Shown: in pieces, positions 1-11,155 of the stretch
How positions within the stretch are numbered: position 1 is the first letter of the stretch
Layout of the letters: each line of letters opens with the position of its first letter
NCBI RefSeq assembly: GCF_006274605.1
Contig: NZ_CP040846.1
Coordinates: forward strand, 248,001-312,000
DNA: 64,000 bases
Direction: 5' to 3'
Source of the DNA: Thermococcus indicus
GTDB taxonomy: Archaea; Methanobacteriota_B; Thermococci; Thermococcales; Thermococcaceae
Position numbers and translations under genes: made by a program
The notes under the pieces: model-generated
Told to the model about the DNA's origin: nothing
Database searches by the model: none
Seen by the model: only the letters and a program-made list of their open reading frames with translations

Positions 1-603
1 CAGCTCGCCCTCGCGATAGGCATAGCCCACCTCTTCCTGGGTTACACCCTGGGCTTCGTGGTCAAGTTCAAGAACGGCGACAAGAAGGGTGCAGTACTCG
101 ACCAGCTGTCATGGATGCTCATTATACTTGGAATAGTCACCCTCGTGCTCGGAAGCGGCAGCCCGAGCGCCGGAACCGCCGGCAAGGCGCTCTTTGGAAT
201 AGGTCTGGTGCTCTTCGCGATAGGAGAGGTAGTCAACAACGGCGGGCTGGCGGTGCTGCTGATAATCTCGGACTTCTTCGGCTTCGTGGGAAGCTGGCTC
301 AGCTACGCGAGGCTGATGGCGCTGGCCCTGGCGACGGCAGGAATAGCGATGGTCATCAACATCCTCGTGCAGATGGTCTGGGGTGTAAGCATAGGCCCCG
401 TTCCAATAGGCATAGTCATAGGTCTCATACTCTTTGCCGGCGGCCAGCTGTTTTCGGTCGCCATCAACGCCCTCGGAGCGTTCGTCCACTCGCTCCGTCT
501 CCAGTACGTTGAATTTTTCGGTACGTTCTATTCAGGTGAAGGTAAACCCTTCGAGCCCTTCAGGGCAAAAAGAGAAGTTTCCGAGTTGGAGTTTGAAGCT
601 TAA
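1..603 (+). CDS. atpI: A-type ATP synthase subunit I (a-type stator subunit), C-terminal part
   Basis: Membrane stator subunit of the archaeal A1A0 ATP synthase, which forms the ion half-channels facing the K ring. The frame is open from base 1, so the N-terminal part lies outside the window and about 200 residues remain. These are several hydrophobic helices, including the block SYARLMALALAT. The arginine in that block (codon 310-312) matches the essential arginine of a/I subunits. The protein ends with a short acidic tail. It is the first visible gene of an operon continuing with K, E, C, F, A, B and D, with 15 bases to atpK. Identification is secure from sequence plus operon order. Confidence 0.93.
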   Translation, partial: QLALAIGIAHLFLGYTLGFVVKFKNGDKKGAVLDQLSWMLIILGIVTLVLGSGSPSAGTAGKALFGIGLVLFAIGEVVNNGGLAVLLIISDFFGFVGSWLSYARLMALALATAGIAMVINILVQMVWGVSIGPVPIGIVIGLILFAGGQLFSVAINALGAFVHSLRLQYVEFFGTFYSGEGKPFEPFRAKREVSELEFEA

Positions 604-615
604 GGAGGTGCATGA

Positions 616-1107
<492 letters not shown>

Positions 1108-1149
1108 CTCCGTCCAAAACTTTCTTTATAGCAGCGAGGAGGAAGGAGG

Positions 1150-1761
1150 ATGGATGGAGCAGAGCTGATCATTCAGGAGATAAACAGGGAAGCGGAGCAG
1201 AAGATACAGTACATCCTCAGTGAGGCCCAGAAGGAAGCGGAGCAGATCAAGGAGGATGCGAGGAAGAGGGCCGAGGCTAGGGCTGAGTGGATAATGAGGA
1301 AGGCCCAGACCCAGGCAGAGATAGAGAAGCAGAGGATAGTAGCCAACGCCCGCCTCGAGGTCAGGAAGAAGAGGCTCGCCGTTCAGGAGGAGCTCATCCA
1401 GGAGGTCATCACCGCGCTTCGTGAGAGGCTTGCGGAGCTTCCCGACGAGGAGTACTTCCCGATGCTCGTTGACCTTGCGGTTCAGGCGGTTGGGGAGCTC
1501 GGTTCCGAGAGCGTCGTCGTTCGCTCCAACGAGAGGACTCTGAAGCTCCTCTCGGAGAGGGCCGATGAGTTCAGAAAAGCCCTCGGCGAGAGGCTCGGCA
1601 GGGAGATCGAGGTGAGCCTCGGCGAGCCGGTTGGCACCATAGGCGGCCTCGTCGTCGAGACCCCCGACGGCACAGTCAGGGTTGACAACACCTTCGAGTC
1701 AAGGATAGAGAGGTTTGAAGGCGAGCTCAGGGCGGAAATAGCCAAGGCTCTCTTCGGGTGA
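1150..1761 (+). CDS. atpE: A-type ATP synthase subunit E (peripheral stalk)
   Basis: Peripheral stalk subunit that clamps the catalytic A3B3 head to subunit I. It has 203 residues: the first ~100 are a long charged helix rich in E, K, R and Q typical of the stalk coiled coil, and the rest is a compact alpha/beta domain including a VGTIGGLVVETPDG segment typical of the family. A GGAGGA-type ribosome-binding site lies just upstream (AGGAGGAAGGAGG before 1150). The stop overlaps the start region of atpC. Length and position in the operon match the family. Confidence 0.95.
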   Translation: MDGAELIIQEINREAEQKIQYILSEAQKEAEQIKEDARKRAEARAEWIMRKAQTQAEIEKQRIVANARLEVRKKRLAVQEELIQEVITALRERLAELPDEEYFPMLVDLAVQAVGELGSESVVVRSNERTLKLLSERADEFRKALGERLGREIEVSLGEPVGTIGGLVVETPDGTVRVDNTFESRIERFEGELRAEIAKALFG

Positions 1762-1766
1762 GGGCG

Positions 1767-3172
<1,406 letters not shown>

Positions 3173-3178
3173 AAGGAA

Positions 3179-4936
3179 ATGGGAAGGATAATTCGTGTTA
3201 CGGGTCCCCTGGTCGTCGCCGACGATATGAAGGGCTCCAAGATGTACGAGGTCGTTCGCGTCGGCGAAATGGGTCTCATAGGAGAAATCATCCGCCTTGA
3301 GGGTGACAGGGCTGTTATTCAGGTCTACGAGGAGACTGCAGGTATAAGACCGGGTGAGCCGGTCGAGGGAACCGGTGCCTCCCTGAGCGTTGAGCTCGGT
3401 CCCGGACTGCTCACCGCCATGTACGACGGAATTCAGAGGCCGCTTGATGCCCTCAGGGACCTCAGCGGAGACTTTATAGCCAGAGGTCTCACCGCCCCGG
3501 CCCTTCCGAGGGACAAGAAGTGGCACTTCACGCCCAGGGTCAAGGTCGGCGACAGGGTTGTTGGTGGAGACATCCTCGGCGTTGTCCCTGAGACCAGCAT
3601 CATCGAGCACAAGATCCTCGTTCCCCCCTGGGTGGAGGGTGAGGTAGTCGAGATCGCCGAGGAGGGCGACTACACCGTCGAGGAGGTCATTGCGAAGGTC
3701 AAGAAGCCGGACGGGAGCATTGAGGAGCTCAAGATGTACCACAAGTGGCCCGTCCGTGTTAAGAGGCCCTACAAGAACAAGCTCCCGCCGGAGGTTCCGC
3801 TCATCACCGGGCAGAGGACCATAGACACCTTCTTCAGCCAGGCCAAGGGTGGAACCGCTGCCATCCCCGGTCCGTTCGGTTCCGGAAAGACCGTTACCCA
3901 GCACCAGCTCGCCAAGTGGAGTGACGCCCAGATCGTTGTTTACATAGGCTGCGGTGAGCGCGGAAACGAGATGACCGACGTCCTTGAGGAGTTCCCGAAG
4001 CTCAAGGACCCGAAGACCGGAAAGCCGCTCATGGAGAGGACCGTTCTCATAGCCAACACCTCGAACATGCCGGTCGCTGCCCGTGAGGCTTCAATCTACA
4101 CCGGAATCACCATCGCCGAGTACTTCAGGGACATGGGCTACGACGTCGCCCTCATGGCCGACTCAACGAGCAGGTGGGCGGAAGCGCTCCGTGAGATTTC
4201 GGGCCGTCTCGAGGAGATGCCGGGTGAGGAGGGTTACCCGGCATACCTCGCCAGTAAGATTGCGGAGTTCTACGAGCGTGCCGGCCGCGTCGTGACCCTC
4301 GGAAGCGAGGAGAGGGTAGGAAGCGTTTCGGTCATTGGAGCGGTTTCGCCGCCCGGTGGAGACTTCAGCGAGCCGGTCGTCCAGAACACCCTCCGTGTCG
4401 TCAAGGTCTTCTGGGCCCTCGACGCCGACCTGGCGAGGAGAAGGCACTTCCCGGCCATCAACTGGCTCAGGAGCTACTCGCTTTACGTCGACGCCATCAA
4501 GGACTGGTGGCACCAGAACGTTGATCCGGAATGGAAGGCCATGCGCGACAGGGCCATGGAGCTCCTCCAGAAGGAGGCCGAGCTCCAGGAGATAGTCAGG
4601 ATAGTCGGTCCCGATGCACTGCCGGACAGGGAGAAGGCGGTGCTCATCGTCACCAGGATGATACGTGAGGACTTCCTCCAGCAGGACGCCTTCGACGAGG
4701 TTGACACCTACTGCCCGCCCAAGAAGCAGGTCACCATGCTCAGGGTTATCCTCAACTTCTACGACAAGACCATGGAGGCCGTGGACAGGGGCGTTCCGGT
4801 TGACGAGATAGCCAAGCTCCCGGTCAGGGAGAAGATAGGCCGTATGAAGTACGAGCCCGAGCTTGAGAACGTCAGGGCTCTCATGGATGAGACGAACGCT
4901 CAGTTTGAGGAGCTCTTCAAGAGGTACGGGGCGTGA
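3179..4936 (+). CDS. atpA: A-type ATP synthase catalytic subunit A
   Basis: Catalytic subunit of the A1 head, 585 residues. It has an N-terminal beta barrel, the A-type-specific bulge domain (about residues 115-190), then the nucleotide-binding domain with the A-type P-loop GPFGSGKT near residue 231 and the [22 protein letters not shown] region around the catalytic site. The ribosome-binding site is GGTGAAAGG directly before 3179. No intein interrupts the P-loop, although inteins occur at this site in some archaea. The stop shares one base with the atpB ATG at 4936. Confidence 0.97.
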   Translation: MGRIIRVTGPLVVADDMKGSKMYEVVRVGEMGLIGEIIRLEGDRAVIQVYEETAGIRPGEPVEGTGASLSVELGPGLLTAMYDGIQRPLDALRDLSGDFIARGLTAPALPRDKKWHFTPRVKVGDRVVGGDILGVVPETSIIEHKILVPPWVEGEVVEIAEEGDYTVEEVIAKVKKPDGSIEELKMYHKWPVRVKRPYKNKLPPEVPLITGQRTIDTFFSQAKGGTAAIPGPFGSGKTVTQHQLAKWSDAQIVVYIGCGERGNEMTDVLEEFPKLKDPKTGKPLMERTVLIANTSNMPVAAREASIYTGITIAEYFRDMGYDVALMADSTSRWAEALREISGRLEEMPGEEGYPAYLASKIAEFYERAGRVVTLGSEERVGSVSVIGAVSPPGGDFSEPVVQNTLRVVKVFWALDADLARRRHFPAINWLRSYSLYVDAIKDWWHQNVDPEWKAMRDRAMELLQKEAELQEIVRIVGPDALPDREKAVLIVTRMIREDFLQQDAFDEVDTYCPPKKQVTMLRVILNFYDKTMEAVDRGVPVDEIAKLPVREKIGRMKYEPELENVRALMDETNAQFEELFKRYGA

Positions 4937-6333
4937 TGCCGATGCCGGGAATGGAGTACTCAACCGTTAGCAAGATTTACGGGCCGCTCATGATAGTTCA
5001 GGGTGTCAAGGGCGTCGCCTACGGTGAGGTCGTTGAGATAGAAACCGAGAGGGGCGAGAAGAGAAAGGGTCAGGTCCTCGAGGCCAGGGAAGACATGGCC
5101 ATCGTCCAGGTCTTCGAGGGAACCCGTGACCTCGACGTCAAAACGACCCGCGTCCGCTTCACCGGAGAGACCCTCAAGGTTCCGGTCAGCATGGACATGC
5201 TCGGAAGGGTCTTCAACGGCATCGGAAAGCCGATCGATGGCGGACCGGAGATCATCCCGGAGGACAGGCGCGACGTCCACGGTGCTCCCCTCAACCCGGT
5301 CGCGAGGGCTTATCCCAGGGACTTCATCCAGACCGGTGTCTCTGCCATAGACGGAATGAACACCCTCATCCGCGGCCAGAAGCTGCCCATCTTCAGCGGT
5401 TCCGGTCTTCCGCACAACATGCTCGCCGCCCAGATAGCCAGGCAGGCGAAGGTCCTCGGCGAGGAGGAGCAGTTCGCCGTCGTCTTCGCGGCCATGGGTA
5501 TCACCTACGAGGAGGCCAACTTCTTCAAGAAGAGCTTCGAGGAGACCGGAGCAATAGAGAGGGCGGTCCTGTTCCTCAACCTCGCCGACGACCCTGCAAT
5601 CGAGCGTATTATCACCCCGCGTATGGCGCTGACGGTTGCCGAGTACCTCGCCTTCGACTACGACATGCAGGTGCTCGTCATCCTCACGGACATGACCAAC
5701 TACGCCGAGGCCCTGCGTGAGATTTCCGCGGCGAGGGAAGAGGTTCCGGGCAGGCGCGGTTATCCGGGTTACATGTACACTGACCTGGCCACCATCTACG
5801 AGCGCGCCGGTCGTGTCAGGGGCAGGAAGGGTTCCATCACCCAGGTGCCCATCCTGACGATGCCGGACGACGACATAACCCACCCGATTCCCGACCTGAC
5901 CGGATACATCACCGAGGGCCAGATAGTCCTCAGCAGGGACCTCCACAGGAAGGGTATCTACCCGCCCATTGACGTCCTTCCGTCGCTCAGCCGTCTGATG
6001 AAGGACGGTATCGGTAAGGGCATGACCAGGGACGACCACCCGCAGCTCAGCCAGCAGCTCTACGCGGCCTACGCCGAAGGAAGGTCGCTCAGGGACCTCG
6101 TCGCCGTCGTTGGTGAGGAGGCCCTCAGCGAGACCGACAGGAAGTACCTCAAGTTCGCCGAGCGCTTCGAGAAGGAGTTCGTCGCCCAGCGCTACGACGA
6201 GGACAGGAGCATCGAGGAGACCCTCGACCTCGGCTGGGAGCTCCTTGCCGAGCTTCCGGAGAGCGAGCTCAAGCGTGTCAGGAAGGAGTACATCCTCAAG
6301 TACCACCCCAAGTACAGGAAGAGGGAGGGCTGA
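4936..6333 (+). CDS. atpB: A-type ATP synthase subunit B (non-catalytic)
   Basis: Regulatory, non-catalytic subunit of the A3B3 head, 465 residues. It has the beta barrel, then a nucleotide-binding domain with the degenerate phosphate loop typical of B subunits ([15 protein letters not shown], no GKT), and the conserved [22 protein letters not shown] block. The start is ATG 4936, sharing its A with the atpA stop; a GTG at 4933 would add only one residue. The length is normal for the family. Confidence 0.96.
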   Translation: MPMPGMEYSTVSKIYGPLMIVQGVKGVAYGEVVEIETERGEKRKGQVLEAREDMAIVQVFEGTRDLDVKTTRVRFTGETLKVPVSMDMLGRVFNGIGKPIDGGPEIIPEDRRDVHGAPLNPVARAYPRDFIQTGVSAIDGMNTLIRGQKLPIFSGSGLPHNMLAAQIARQAKVLGEEEQFAVVFAAMGITYEEANFFKKSFEETGAIERAVLFLNLADDPAIERIITPRMALTVAEYLAFDYDMQVLVILTDMTNYAEALREISAAREEVPGRRGYPGYMYTDLATIYERAGRVRGRKGSITQVPILTMPDDDITHPIPDLTGYITEGQIVLSRDLHRKGIYPPIDVLPSLSRLMKDGIGKGMTRDDHPQLSQQLYAAYAEGRSLRDLVAVVGEEALSETDRKYLKFAERFEKEFVAQRYDEDRSIEETLDLGWELLAELPESELKRVRKEYILKYHPKYRKREG

Positions 6334-6360
6334 CCTCCCCTCAATCTTTAGGTGGTCGAG

Positions 6361-7005
6361 ATGGCAGAGCTGCTCAACGTCAAGCCCACCCGTATGGAGC
6401 TCCTGAACCTCAAGAGGCGCATTAAGCTGGCCAAGAAGGGCCACAAGCTCCTCAAGGACAAGCAGGATGCCCTCATCATGGAGTTCTTCACGATATACGA
6501 TGAGGCGCTCCAGCTCAGGGAGGAGCTTGGCAGGAAGATGGACGAGGCCTTCAGGGCCCTTCAGGCGGCGGAGACAGACGTCGGAATGCTCCGCCTCAGG
6601 GAGATAAGCCTCAGCGTCGAGCCCAACAGGGAGGTCGAGATAAAGCGGAGGAACGTCATGGGCGTTCCGGTTCCACTCATAGAGGCGGAATCCTTCAGGA
6701 GGAACACGAATGAGCGCGGCTACGCCTTCGTCTCCAGCTCCGCCAAGGTCGACCTCGCCGCCGAGAAGTTCGAGGAGGTTCTCGACCTGGCCGTCCGCCT
6801 CGCCGAGGTGGAGGAGACACTCAAGAGGCTCGCGAGGGAGATAGAGGTCACAAAGAGGCGCGTTAATGCCCTCGAGTACATCATAATCCCCCGCATGGAG
6901 GCCACGGTGAAGTTCATCAAGCAGCGCCTCGACGAGATGGAGCGCGAGAACTTCTTCAGGCTGAAGAGGGTCAAGGCCCTGATAGAGGCCAGGAGCGGCT
7001 CCTGA
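6361..7005 (+). CDS. atpD: A-type ATP synthase subunit D (central stalk rotor)
   Basis: Rotor shaft subunit, the counterpart of V-ATPase D and F-type gamma. It has 214 residues, with long N- and C-terminal helices forming the coiled coil. The [20 protein letters not shown] opening and C-terminal [14 protein letters not shown] segment are diagnostic. I prefer ATG 6361, which has GGTGGT at 6351-6356, over the GTG at 6352 that overlaps that ribosome-binding site. Last gene of the operon, followed by a T-rich stretch near 7018-7030. Confidence 0.95.
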   Translation: MAELLNVKPTRMELLNLKRRIKLAKKGHKLLKDKQDALIMEFFTIYDEALQLREELGRKMDEAFRALQAAETDVGMLRLREISLSVEPNREVEIKRRNVMGVPVPLIEAESFRRNTNERGYAFVSSSAKVDLAAEKFEEVLDLAVRLAEVEETLKRLAREIEVTKRRVNALEYIIIPRMEATVKFIKQRLDEMERENFFRLKRVKALIEARSGS

Positions 7006-7066
7006 GCCGTTTATTGCATTCTTTTTCCCTCCGGGCGTTTATGTAGGTGGTTGTGTAGGCAAATCG

Positions 7067-7077
7067 CTTAAATATTC
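7067..7077 (+). promoter_or_regulatory. TATA box for the diiron protein/chemoreceptor pair
   Basis: CTTAAATATTC lies about 40 bases before the ATG at 7108, downstream of the T-rich tail of the ATP synthase operon. It would place transcription start near 7097, just before the GGTGGTGAGG ribosome-binding site. The pair therefore appears to have its own promoter rather than depending on the ATPase operon. Confidence 0.5.
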
Positions 7078-7107
7078 CTTCTTCGTAACTATCCCCCGGT
7101 GGTGAGG

Positions 7108-7875
7108 ATGGGGGAGTACTTCATCGAGCCTGGCCTTGACCCGAGAAAGGACCACGTTCTCTACAGGGATGACGAACACATGGTGGTCTATCTCGGCACT
7201 CAGGAAGGGGGAGAGGACGTCGATGTCAACAGCTACCTCATAGTCAGCAGGGGTAAGGGCATCCTCATAGACCCTGGAGGGTACAAGATATTCTCCAAGG
7301 TCCTTGCAAACGCCTCCAAGTACGTGGATCCGAGGGACATCGAGTACGTCTACATCTGCCACCAGGACCCCGATGTTGCGGGAAGCCTTCCCCTCTGGAG
7401 GGAGGTCAGCAACGCGAAGATCGTTACACACTGGCTCTGGACGAGGTTCCTGCCCCACTTCGGCTTCGAGGATGCCAGGGCGGTCACGCATGAACTGCCT
7501 GACGAGGGTGAATCGATGGCATTTGGCGCAACGACCCTCGAGTTCATCCCTGCTCACTTCCTCCACAGTCCTGGCCACTTTACCATATACGACAGGAGAA
7601 GCAGGTTCCTCTTTAGCGGGGACATAGGCATAGCAATTCTCGATGATCCATACATCGTTGTTGAGAGCATGGAGCGGCATATACAGGCGATGAAACCAGT
7701 CCACGAGAGGCTGATGCCGACGAGCAGGGCCATAAAAGCCTGGCTCGATCGCGTCAGCTACCTTGACGTCGAGGCAATACTGCCACAGCATGGGGCGATT
7801 ATACCGAAGAAGTTCATACCGCGCTTTTACGACTTCCTGAGAAACCTCAAATGCGGTGTTGACCTCTACCGCTGA
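7108..7875 (+). CDS. Stand-alone flavodiiron-type metallo-beta-lactamase protein (ODP-like)
   Basis: The 255-residue protein is only the metallo-beta-lactamase half of a flavodiiron protein; no flavodoxin or rubredoxin domain follows. Ligand positions can be read: HQDPDVAG (H85, D87, D89), FLHSPGH (H153), LFSGDIG (D172) and LPQHG (H228). Compared with canonical flavodiiron proteins (HxExDHxG) the Glu is Asp and the second-iron His is Val90, so a modified metal site is expected. The next gene, nine bases on, is a soluble chemoreceptor protein. The arrangement recalls the oxygen-binding diiron protein (ODP) of Treponema denticola, which works with a soluble chemoreceptor. A sensing role is inference; catalytic O2 or NO reduction is less likely without a flavin domain. 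ATG 7108 chosen over GTG 7099 because GGTGGTGAGG precedes it. Confidence 0.8.
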   Translation: MGEYFIEPGLDPRKDHVLYRDDEHMVVYLGTQEGGEDVDVNSYLIVSRGKGILIDPGGYKIFSKVLANASKYVDPRDIEYVYICHQDPDVAGSLPLWREVSNAKIVTHWLWTRFLPHFGFEDARAVTHELPDEGESMAFGATTLEFIPAHFLHSPGHFTIYDRRSRFLFSGDIGIAILDDPYIVVESMERHIQAMKPVHERLMPTSRAIKAWLDRVSYLDVEAILPQHGAIIPKKFIPRFYDFLRNLKCGVDLYR

Positions 7876-7884
7876 GGTGGTACC

Positions 7885-8646
7885 ATGAACGTCAGAAGCA
7901 TCGAGAAGGCATCGAGCGCGCTGGCCCAGTCCGTTCGTATAAAGACCTCCAGCAGGGAGTCCAGTAAAATCATCAGCGAACTGGCCGAGGAGATAAGCGG
8001 GCAGTTCACGGAAAACAACATGATAATAATCGAAAACATCGAGAAGCTGTCCCAGGTGATGAAGGAACTTGAGAGGTTTCAGGAGGAGTTTTTGCCCTTC
8101 TTCGAGCGCTTTGAGGTCTTTGCCAGGGAATTCAATACCCTGGTCGAGAACCTTGAGTACGTTTCAAGGATAAGCGACTCGATAGCGGGTGTCGCCAAGC
8201 AGACGAACCTCGTTGCCCTCAACGCGTCTATAGAGGCTGCCCGCGCGGGTGAAGCGGGTAGGGGCTTCGCCGTCGTCGCCGATGAAATCCGCAAGATGGC
8301 GGTTCAGACGATGAACCTCGCCAAGGAGATCAAGGATTTCAACACCCGCGTCATGAGCCAGCTTGAAACCCTCCGGGATGCCCTGGCGGTCATGGATAGG
8401 ATCAAGGAGGGAACGGAAATACTCGGCAGGGACATCGAGACCATGGTCGAGATAAGCTCCGTTCTCGACGAGATTTCCAGGGAGCAGGAGGAGATAGTCA
8501 ACGATATCAGACGGCTCAAGGGAATATCACTGGCGCTGGAGAAGTTCGCGGATATGCAGGACAGGTACAACAAGGAGCTCGCGTCCCTCCTTAGGATGAT
8601 GGTTAGTGAGTACGCGAAGGAACAGGAGGAATTGGGTAAATCGTGA
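7885..8646 (+). CDS. Soluble methyl-accepting chemotaxis-type signalling protein
   Basis: A cytoplasmic chemoreceptor fragment of 253 residues. It has no signal peptide, transmembrane helix, HAMP or ligand-binding domain. The centre holds the conserved receptor hairpin tip, [18 protein letters not shown] followed by [15 protein letters not shown] (about residues 105-140), which contacts CheA and CheW. Flanking regions are long charged helices forming an antiparallel coiled coil. GGTGGT precedes the start, and the gene is nine bases after the diiron protein, so the two are almost certainly cotranscribed. I infer that the diiron protein supplies the sensory input. No che genes are in this window. 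Confidence 0.85.
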   Translation: MNVRSIEKASSALAQSVRIKTSSRESSKIISELAEEISGQFTENNMIIIENIEKLSQVMKELERFQEEFLPFFERFEVFAREFNTLVENLEYVSRISDSIAGVAKQTNLVALNASIEAARAGEAGRGFAVVADEIRKMAVQTMNLAKEIKDFNTRVMSQLETLRDALAVMDRIKEGTEILGRDIETMVEISSVLDEISREQEEIVNDIRRLKGISLALEKFADMQDRYNKELASLLRMMVSEYAKEQEELGKS

Positions 8647-8656
8647 GGTGCTGGTT

Positions 8657-9877
8657 ATGACGGAAAAGCTTTACTATTCGGATCCATATGTTAGGGAGAC
8701 CACCGCGAAGATCGTTGAGGTTAAGGACTTGGGCAACGGTCTCGTGGAGGTTCTTCTGGATAGGACGATTTTCTACCCCGAAGGCGGGGGCCAGCCCTCC
8801 GACCGGGGACTCATAGAGGGGGAAGACTTTGTTGTGGAGGTAACGAGGGTTAAAGAGCGGAGGGAAATCTGGCATGAGGGAACCATCACAGGAAGGCTTC
8901 CCCGGGAGGGTGAGGAGGTACGGCTCAGACTGGACTGGGAGTGGAGATACGAGAACATGAAGAACCACACCGGCCAGCACATACTGTCTGCGGTTCTTAA
9001 GAGGCTTTACAACCTCGACACGACCGGATTTCAGATCTTCGAGAACTACAACAAGATTGAGGTTAATGGTGAACTCGACTGGGGGATGATAACTGCCGCT
9101 GAAATAGAGGCAAACAGAGTAATCCTGGAGGGAATCCCGGTTACGATTGAGGAGTTTAAGTACCTCCCGGATGATATCGCCGAGACCCTGAGGAAGCACG
9201 TGAGCAAGGTCACCGACAGGGTCAGAATAGTCACTATCGGGAACGTTGACAGAACCCCCTGCGGCGGAACCCATGTGAAAAACACCTCAGAGATTGGCTT
9301 CATAAAGGTACTTCGTTTCTATAAGAAGTCCCGGGACCTCTGGCGCATCGAGTTCGTCTGCGGGAACAGGGCATTAAATCACCTTAACGAGCTTCTTAAG
9401 GATTACTGGGAATCCCTGGACGAGATGCCCAACAAGAACCGCCCCCTGGTCGAGCGCGTGGGGGAGCTTAAGGCGGAGATGGAAAGGCTCGAGGGGGAGA
9501 AGGACGACCTGAGGCGGGAACTCTGGAGGTGGAAGGCTAAGGCACTTCTGGAAGAGGCCCGGGAAATCGGCGGGGTGAGGGTGGTCTCGTACATAGAAGA
9601 CGCCCCCATGAAGGACGCCCAGGCCTTTGTGGTGTACCTCGTGGACAAGAACCCGAACACGGTGGCCCTGGTGGCCGGGGAGAACTACGTGATATTTGCC
9701 AAAAATGAAAACATTGCGGGAATCTCAATGAAGGAGCTGCTCGGGGAGGTTCTGTCAGAGGCCGGTGGCGGCGGGGGTGGCAGTGAAGTGCTCGCAAGGG
9801 GAGGCGGCTTCAGGGCATCGCCGGAGGAAGTTCTGGAGCTGGCCCTTGAAAAATTGAGGGGGAAGCTTTCGACCTAA
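8657..9877 (+). CDS. alaX: Alanyl-tRNA editing protein, long form (AlaX-L type)
   Basis: Trans-editing hydrolase that clears mischarged Ser-tRNA(Ala), related to the editing domain of alanyl-tRNA synthetase. 406 residues. The zinc-binding motifs are visible: HTGQH near residues 106-110 and CGGTH near residues 202-206. A coiled-coil segment (about 270-310) is followed by a DHHA1-type C-terminal domain with a glycine-rich run (EAGGGGGGSEVLARGGG), marking the long AlaX class. The start is ATG 8657 after GAGGTGCTGGTT; upstream in-frame codons lie inside the chemoreceptor gene. Eight bases separate its stop from the convergent permease gene. Confidence 0.88.
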   Translation: MTEKLYYSDPYVRETTAKIVEVKDLGNGLVEVLLDRTIFYPEGGGQPSDRGLIEGEDFVVEVTRVKERREIWHEGTITGRLPREGEEVRLRLDWEWRYENMKNHTGQHILSAVLKRLYNLDTTGFQIFENYNKIEVNGELDWGMITAAEIEANRVILEGIPVTIEEFKYLPDDIAETLRKHVSKVTDRVRIVTIGNVDRTPCGGTHVKNTSEIGFIKVLRFYKKSRDLWRIEFVCGNRALNHLNELLKDYWESLDEMPNKNRPLVERVGELKAEMERLEGEKDDLRRELWRWKAKALLEEAREIGGVRVVSYIEDAPMKDAQAFVVYLVDKNPNTVALVAGENYVIFAKNENIAGISMKELLGEVLSEAGGGGGGSEVLARGGGFRASPEEVLELALEKLRGKLST

Positions 9878-9886
9878 CGTTTCCTT

Positions 9887-11155
9887 TTATCCCCTCGACA
9901 GGAACCTCTCCTCCAGCTCGCGGTTTATCAGGACGAAGGCGAGGGCGAAGACCACGAGGGCAAGGCCGATGGGCACTATCATCCACCATGCCATGCTGTA
10001 TATCGCGTTCTGGCTCAGCACCATTCCCAGCATCGTTCCCCAGTTGAACCCAGGCGCGACCCTGAAGAAGCCCAGTATCGATATCAGCGCGATGACCTTC
10101 GGTGCGAAGAGCGACAGCTGGTAGATTGAGTACGGCCCGACTATCTTCAGTATGTGCCTCCTCAGCATCCACTTCCTGTCGGCGCCCAAACTTTCGGCCG
10201 CGGCCACGTACTCCCTGTTGAGTTCGGTCCTGACTATTGCCCCCACGTTCCTGGCTATCTTCCCGAAGAGCAGAAACGCCAGCGCCGGCACGAAGGCCCA
10301 CACGGGTATCGTTATTCTGGCGTTGTAGGACACGCTCCCGGTCAGGGGTATGAGGGCTATCATGAGGGGTATGACGGGGATTATGGTGGAGAGCTTCGAT
10401 ATGGAATCCACGGCCGTTCCGGCTTTTCCCCTCAGTGAGGCGGCGAGGCCGGCGAGCGTTCCAAGGGCCACAGCTACCACCGCCGTGAGGTAGACGAGGA
10501 TTACCGTCTGCCTCGCCCCCCACAGGAATGCCGCCCCGACGTCCCTGCCATAGGTGTCGGTTCCCAGGATGCCGTAGGTGGCGCCTACTATTTTGACCGT
10601 TGAGTTGATTGCTCCCTCGACGGTTATCGTGTAAACCCCGTGCTCCGGAACGACCTCCCCGCTCCGGTTCACGAAGAACAATGGCTTAAGTCCCATTCTA
10701 AAGGCCGTGTCCTCCATTCTGAACTCCACTCCGCTGTCTTCAGCTATCTCCATCAGCACCCCCCACTGATAGGCGAGGGAGACTTCATCGGAGGTTCCCC
10801 TGTAGAACTGGTGGCTCTCCCCTGAGGGCGTCGTCACCGTTACCGTCACGGGCCTTCCCTCGGTTCTGTTGAACTTCACTATTATGTCCTGGGGTGGCTT
10901 TGAGTACCTGAAGTCGTACTCGAAGGCCTGAAGGCCCGGCTGACTCTTTACAGGGGGCAGTTCCTCCGTTGGAGGCAGGCTCTTTCCGAAGAGGTTCACC
11001 CAGGAGGGCGGGACGAGCTTGGGGTTGTCCTTCCAGTAGAGGCCGTTGTACCAGTTCTCTATCTTCTCCTCGTTCACGAAGTAGGGGGCGATGAACGCTG
11101 CGATGGTGTATATCACGATGATGGCCACTCCCAGCCTGAGCTTGTTGGTTCTCAT
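9887..11155 (-). CDS. Dpp/Opp-type ABC transporter permease, DppC-like (orphan pair)
   Basis: Inner membrane permease of the dipeptide/oligopeptide ABC family, 422 residues. One N-terminal membrane helix is followed by a ~200-residue extracytoplasmic insert, then the five-helix core with the ATPase-coupling EAA loop (AAESLGADRKWMLRRHILK). It resembles the DppC-like gene at 20712-22181, including the YWxDNPKxVPPxWxN segment just after helix 1, so the two look paralogous. It overlaps the upstream permease by ATGA (11152-11155). No binding protein or ATPase gene lies beside the pair. Substrate unknown: peptides or oligosaccharides are both known for thermococcal members of this family. Confidence 0.87.
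   Translation of the reverse strand: MRTNKLRLGVAIIVIYTIAAFIAPYFVNEEKIENWYNGLYWKDNPKLVPPSWVNLFGKSLPPTEELPPVKSQPGLQAFEYDFRYSKPPQDIIVKFNRTEGRPVTVTVTTPSGESHQFYRGTSDEVSLAYQWGVLMEIAEDSGVEFRMEDTAFRMGLKPLFFVNRSGEVVPEHGVYTITVEGAINSTVKIVGATYGILGTDTYGRDVGAAFLWGARQTVILVYLTAVVAVALGTLAGLAASLRGKAGTAVDSISKLSTIIPVIPLMIALIPLTGSVSYNARITIPVWAFVPALAFLLFGKIARNVGAIVRTELNREYVAAAESLGADRKWMLRRHILKIVGPYSIYQLSLFAPKVIALISILGFFRVAPGFNWGTMLGMVLSQNAIYSMAWWMIVPIGLALVVFALAFVLINRELEERFLSRG

Noticed and set aside
4960-6444. A 494-codon open frame antisense to atpB
   Set aside because: It lies entirely opposite conserved atpB/atpD codons; high GC and codon bias create long antisense frames here, and the product has no recognisable domain.
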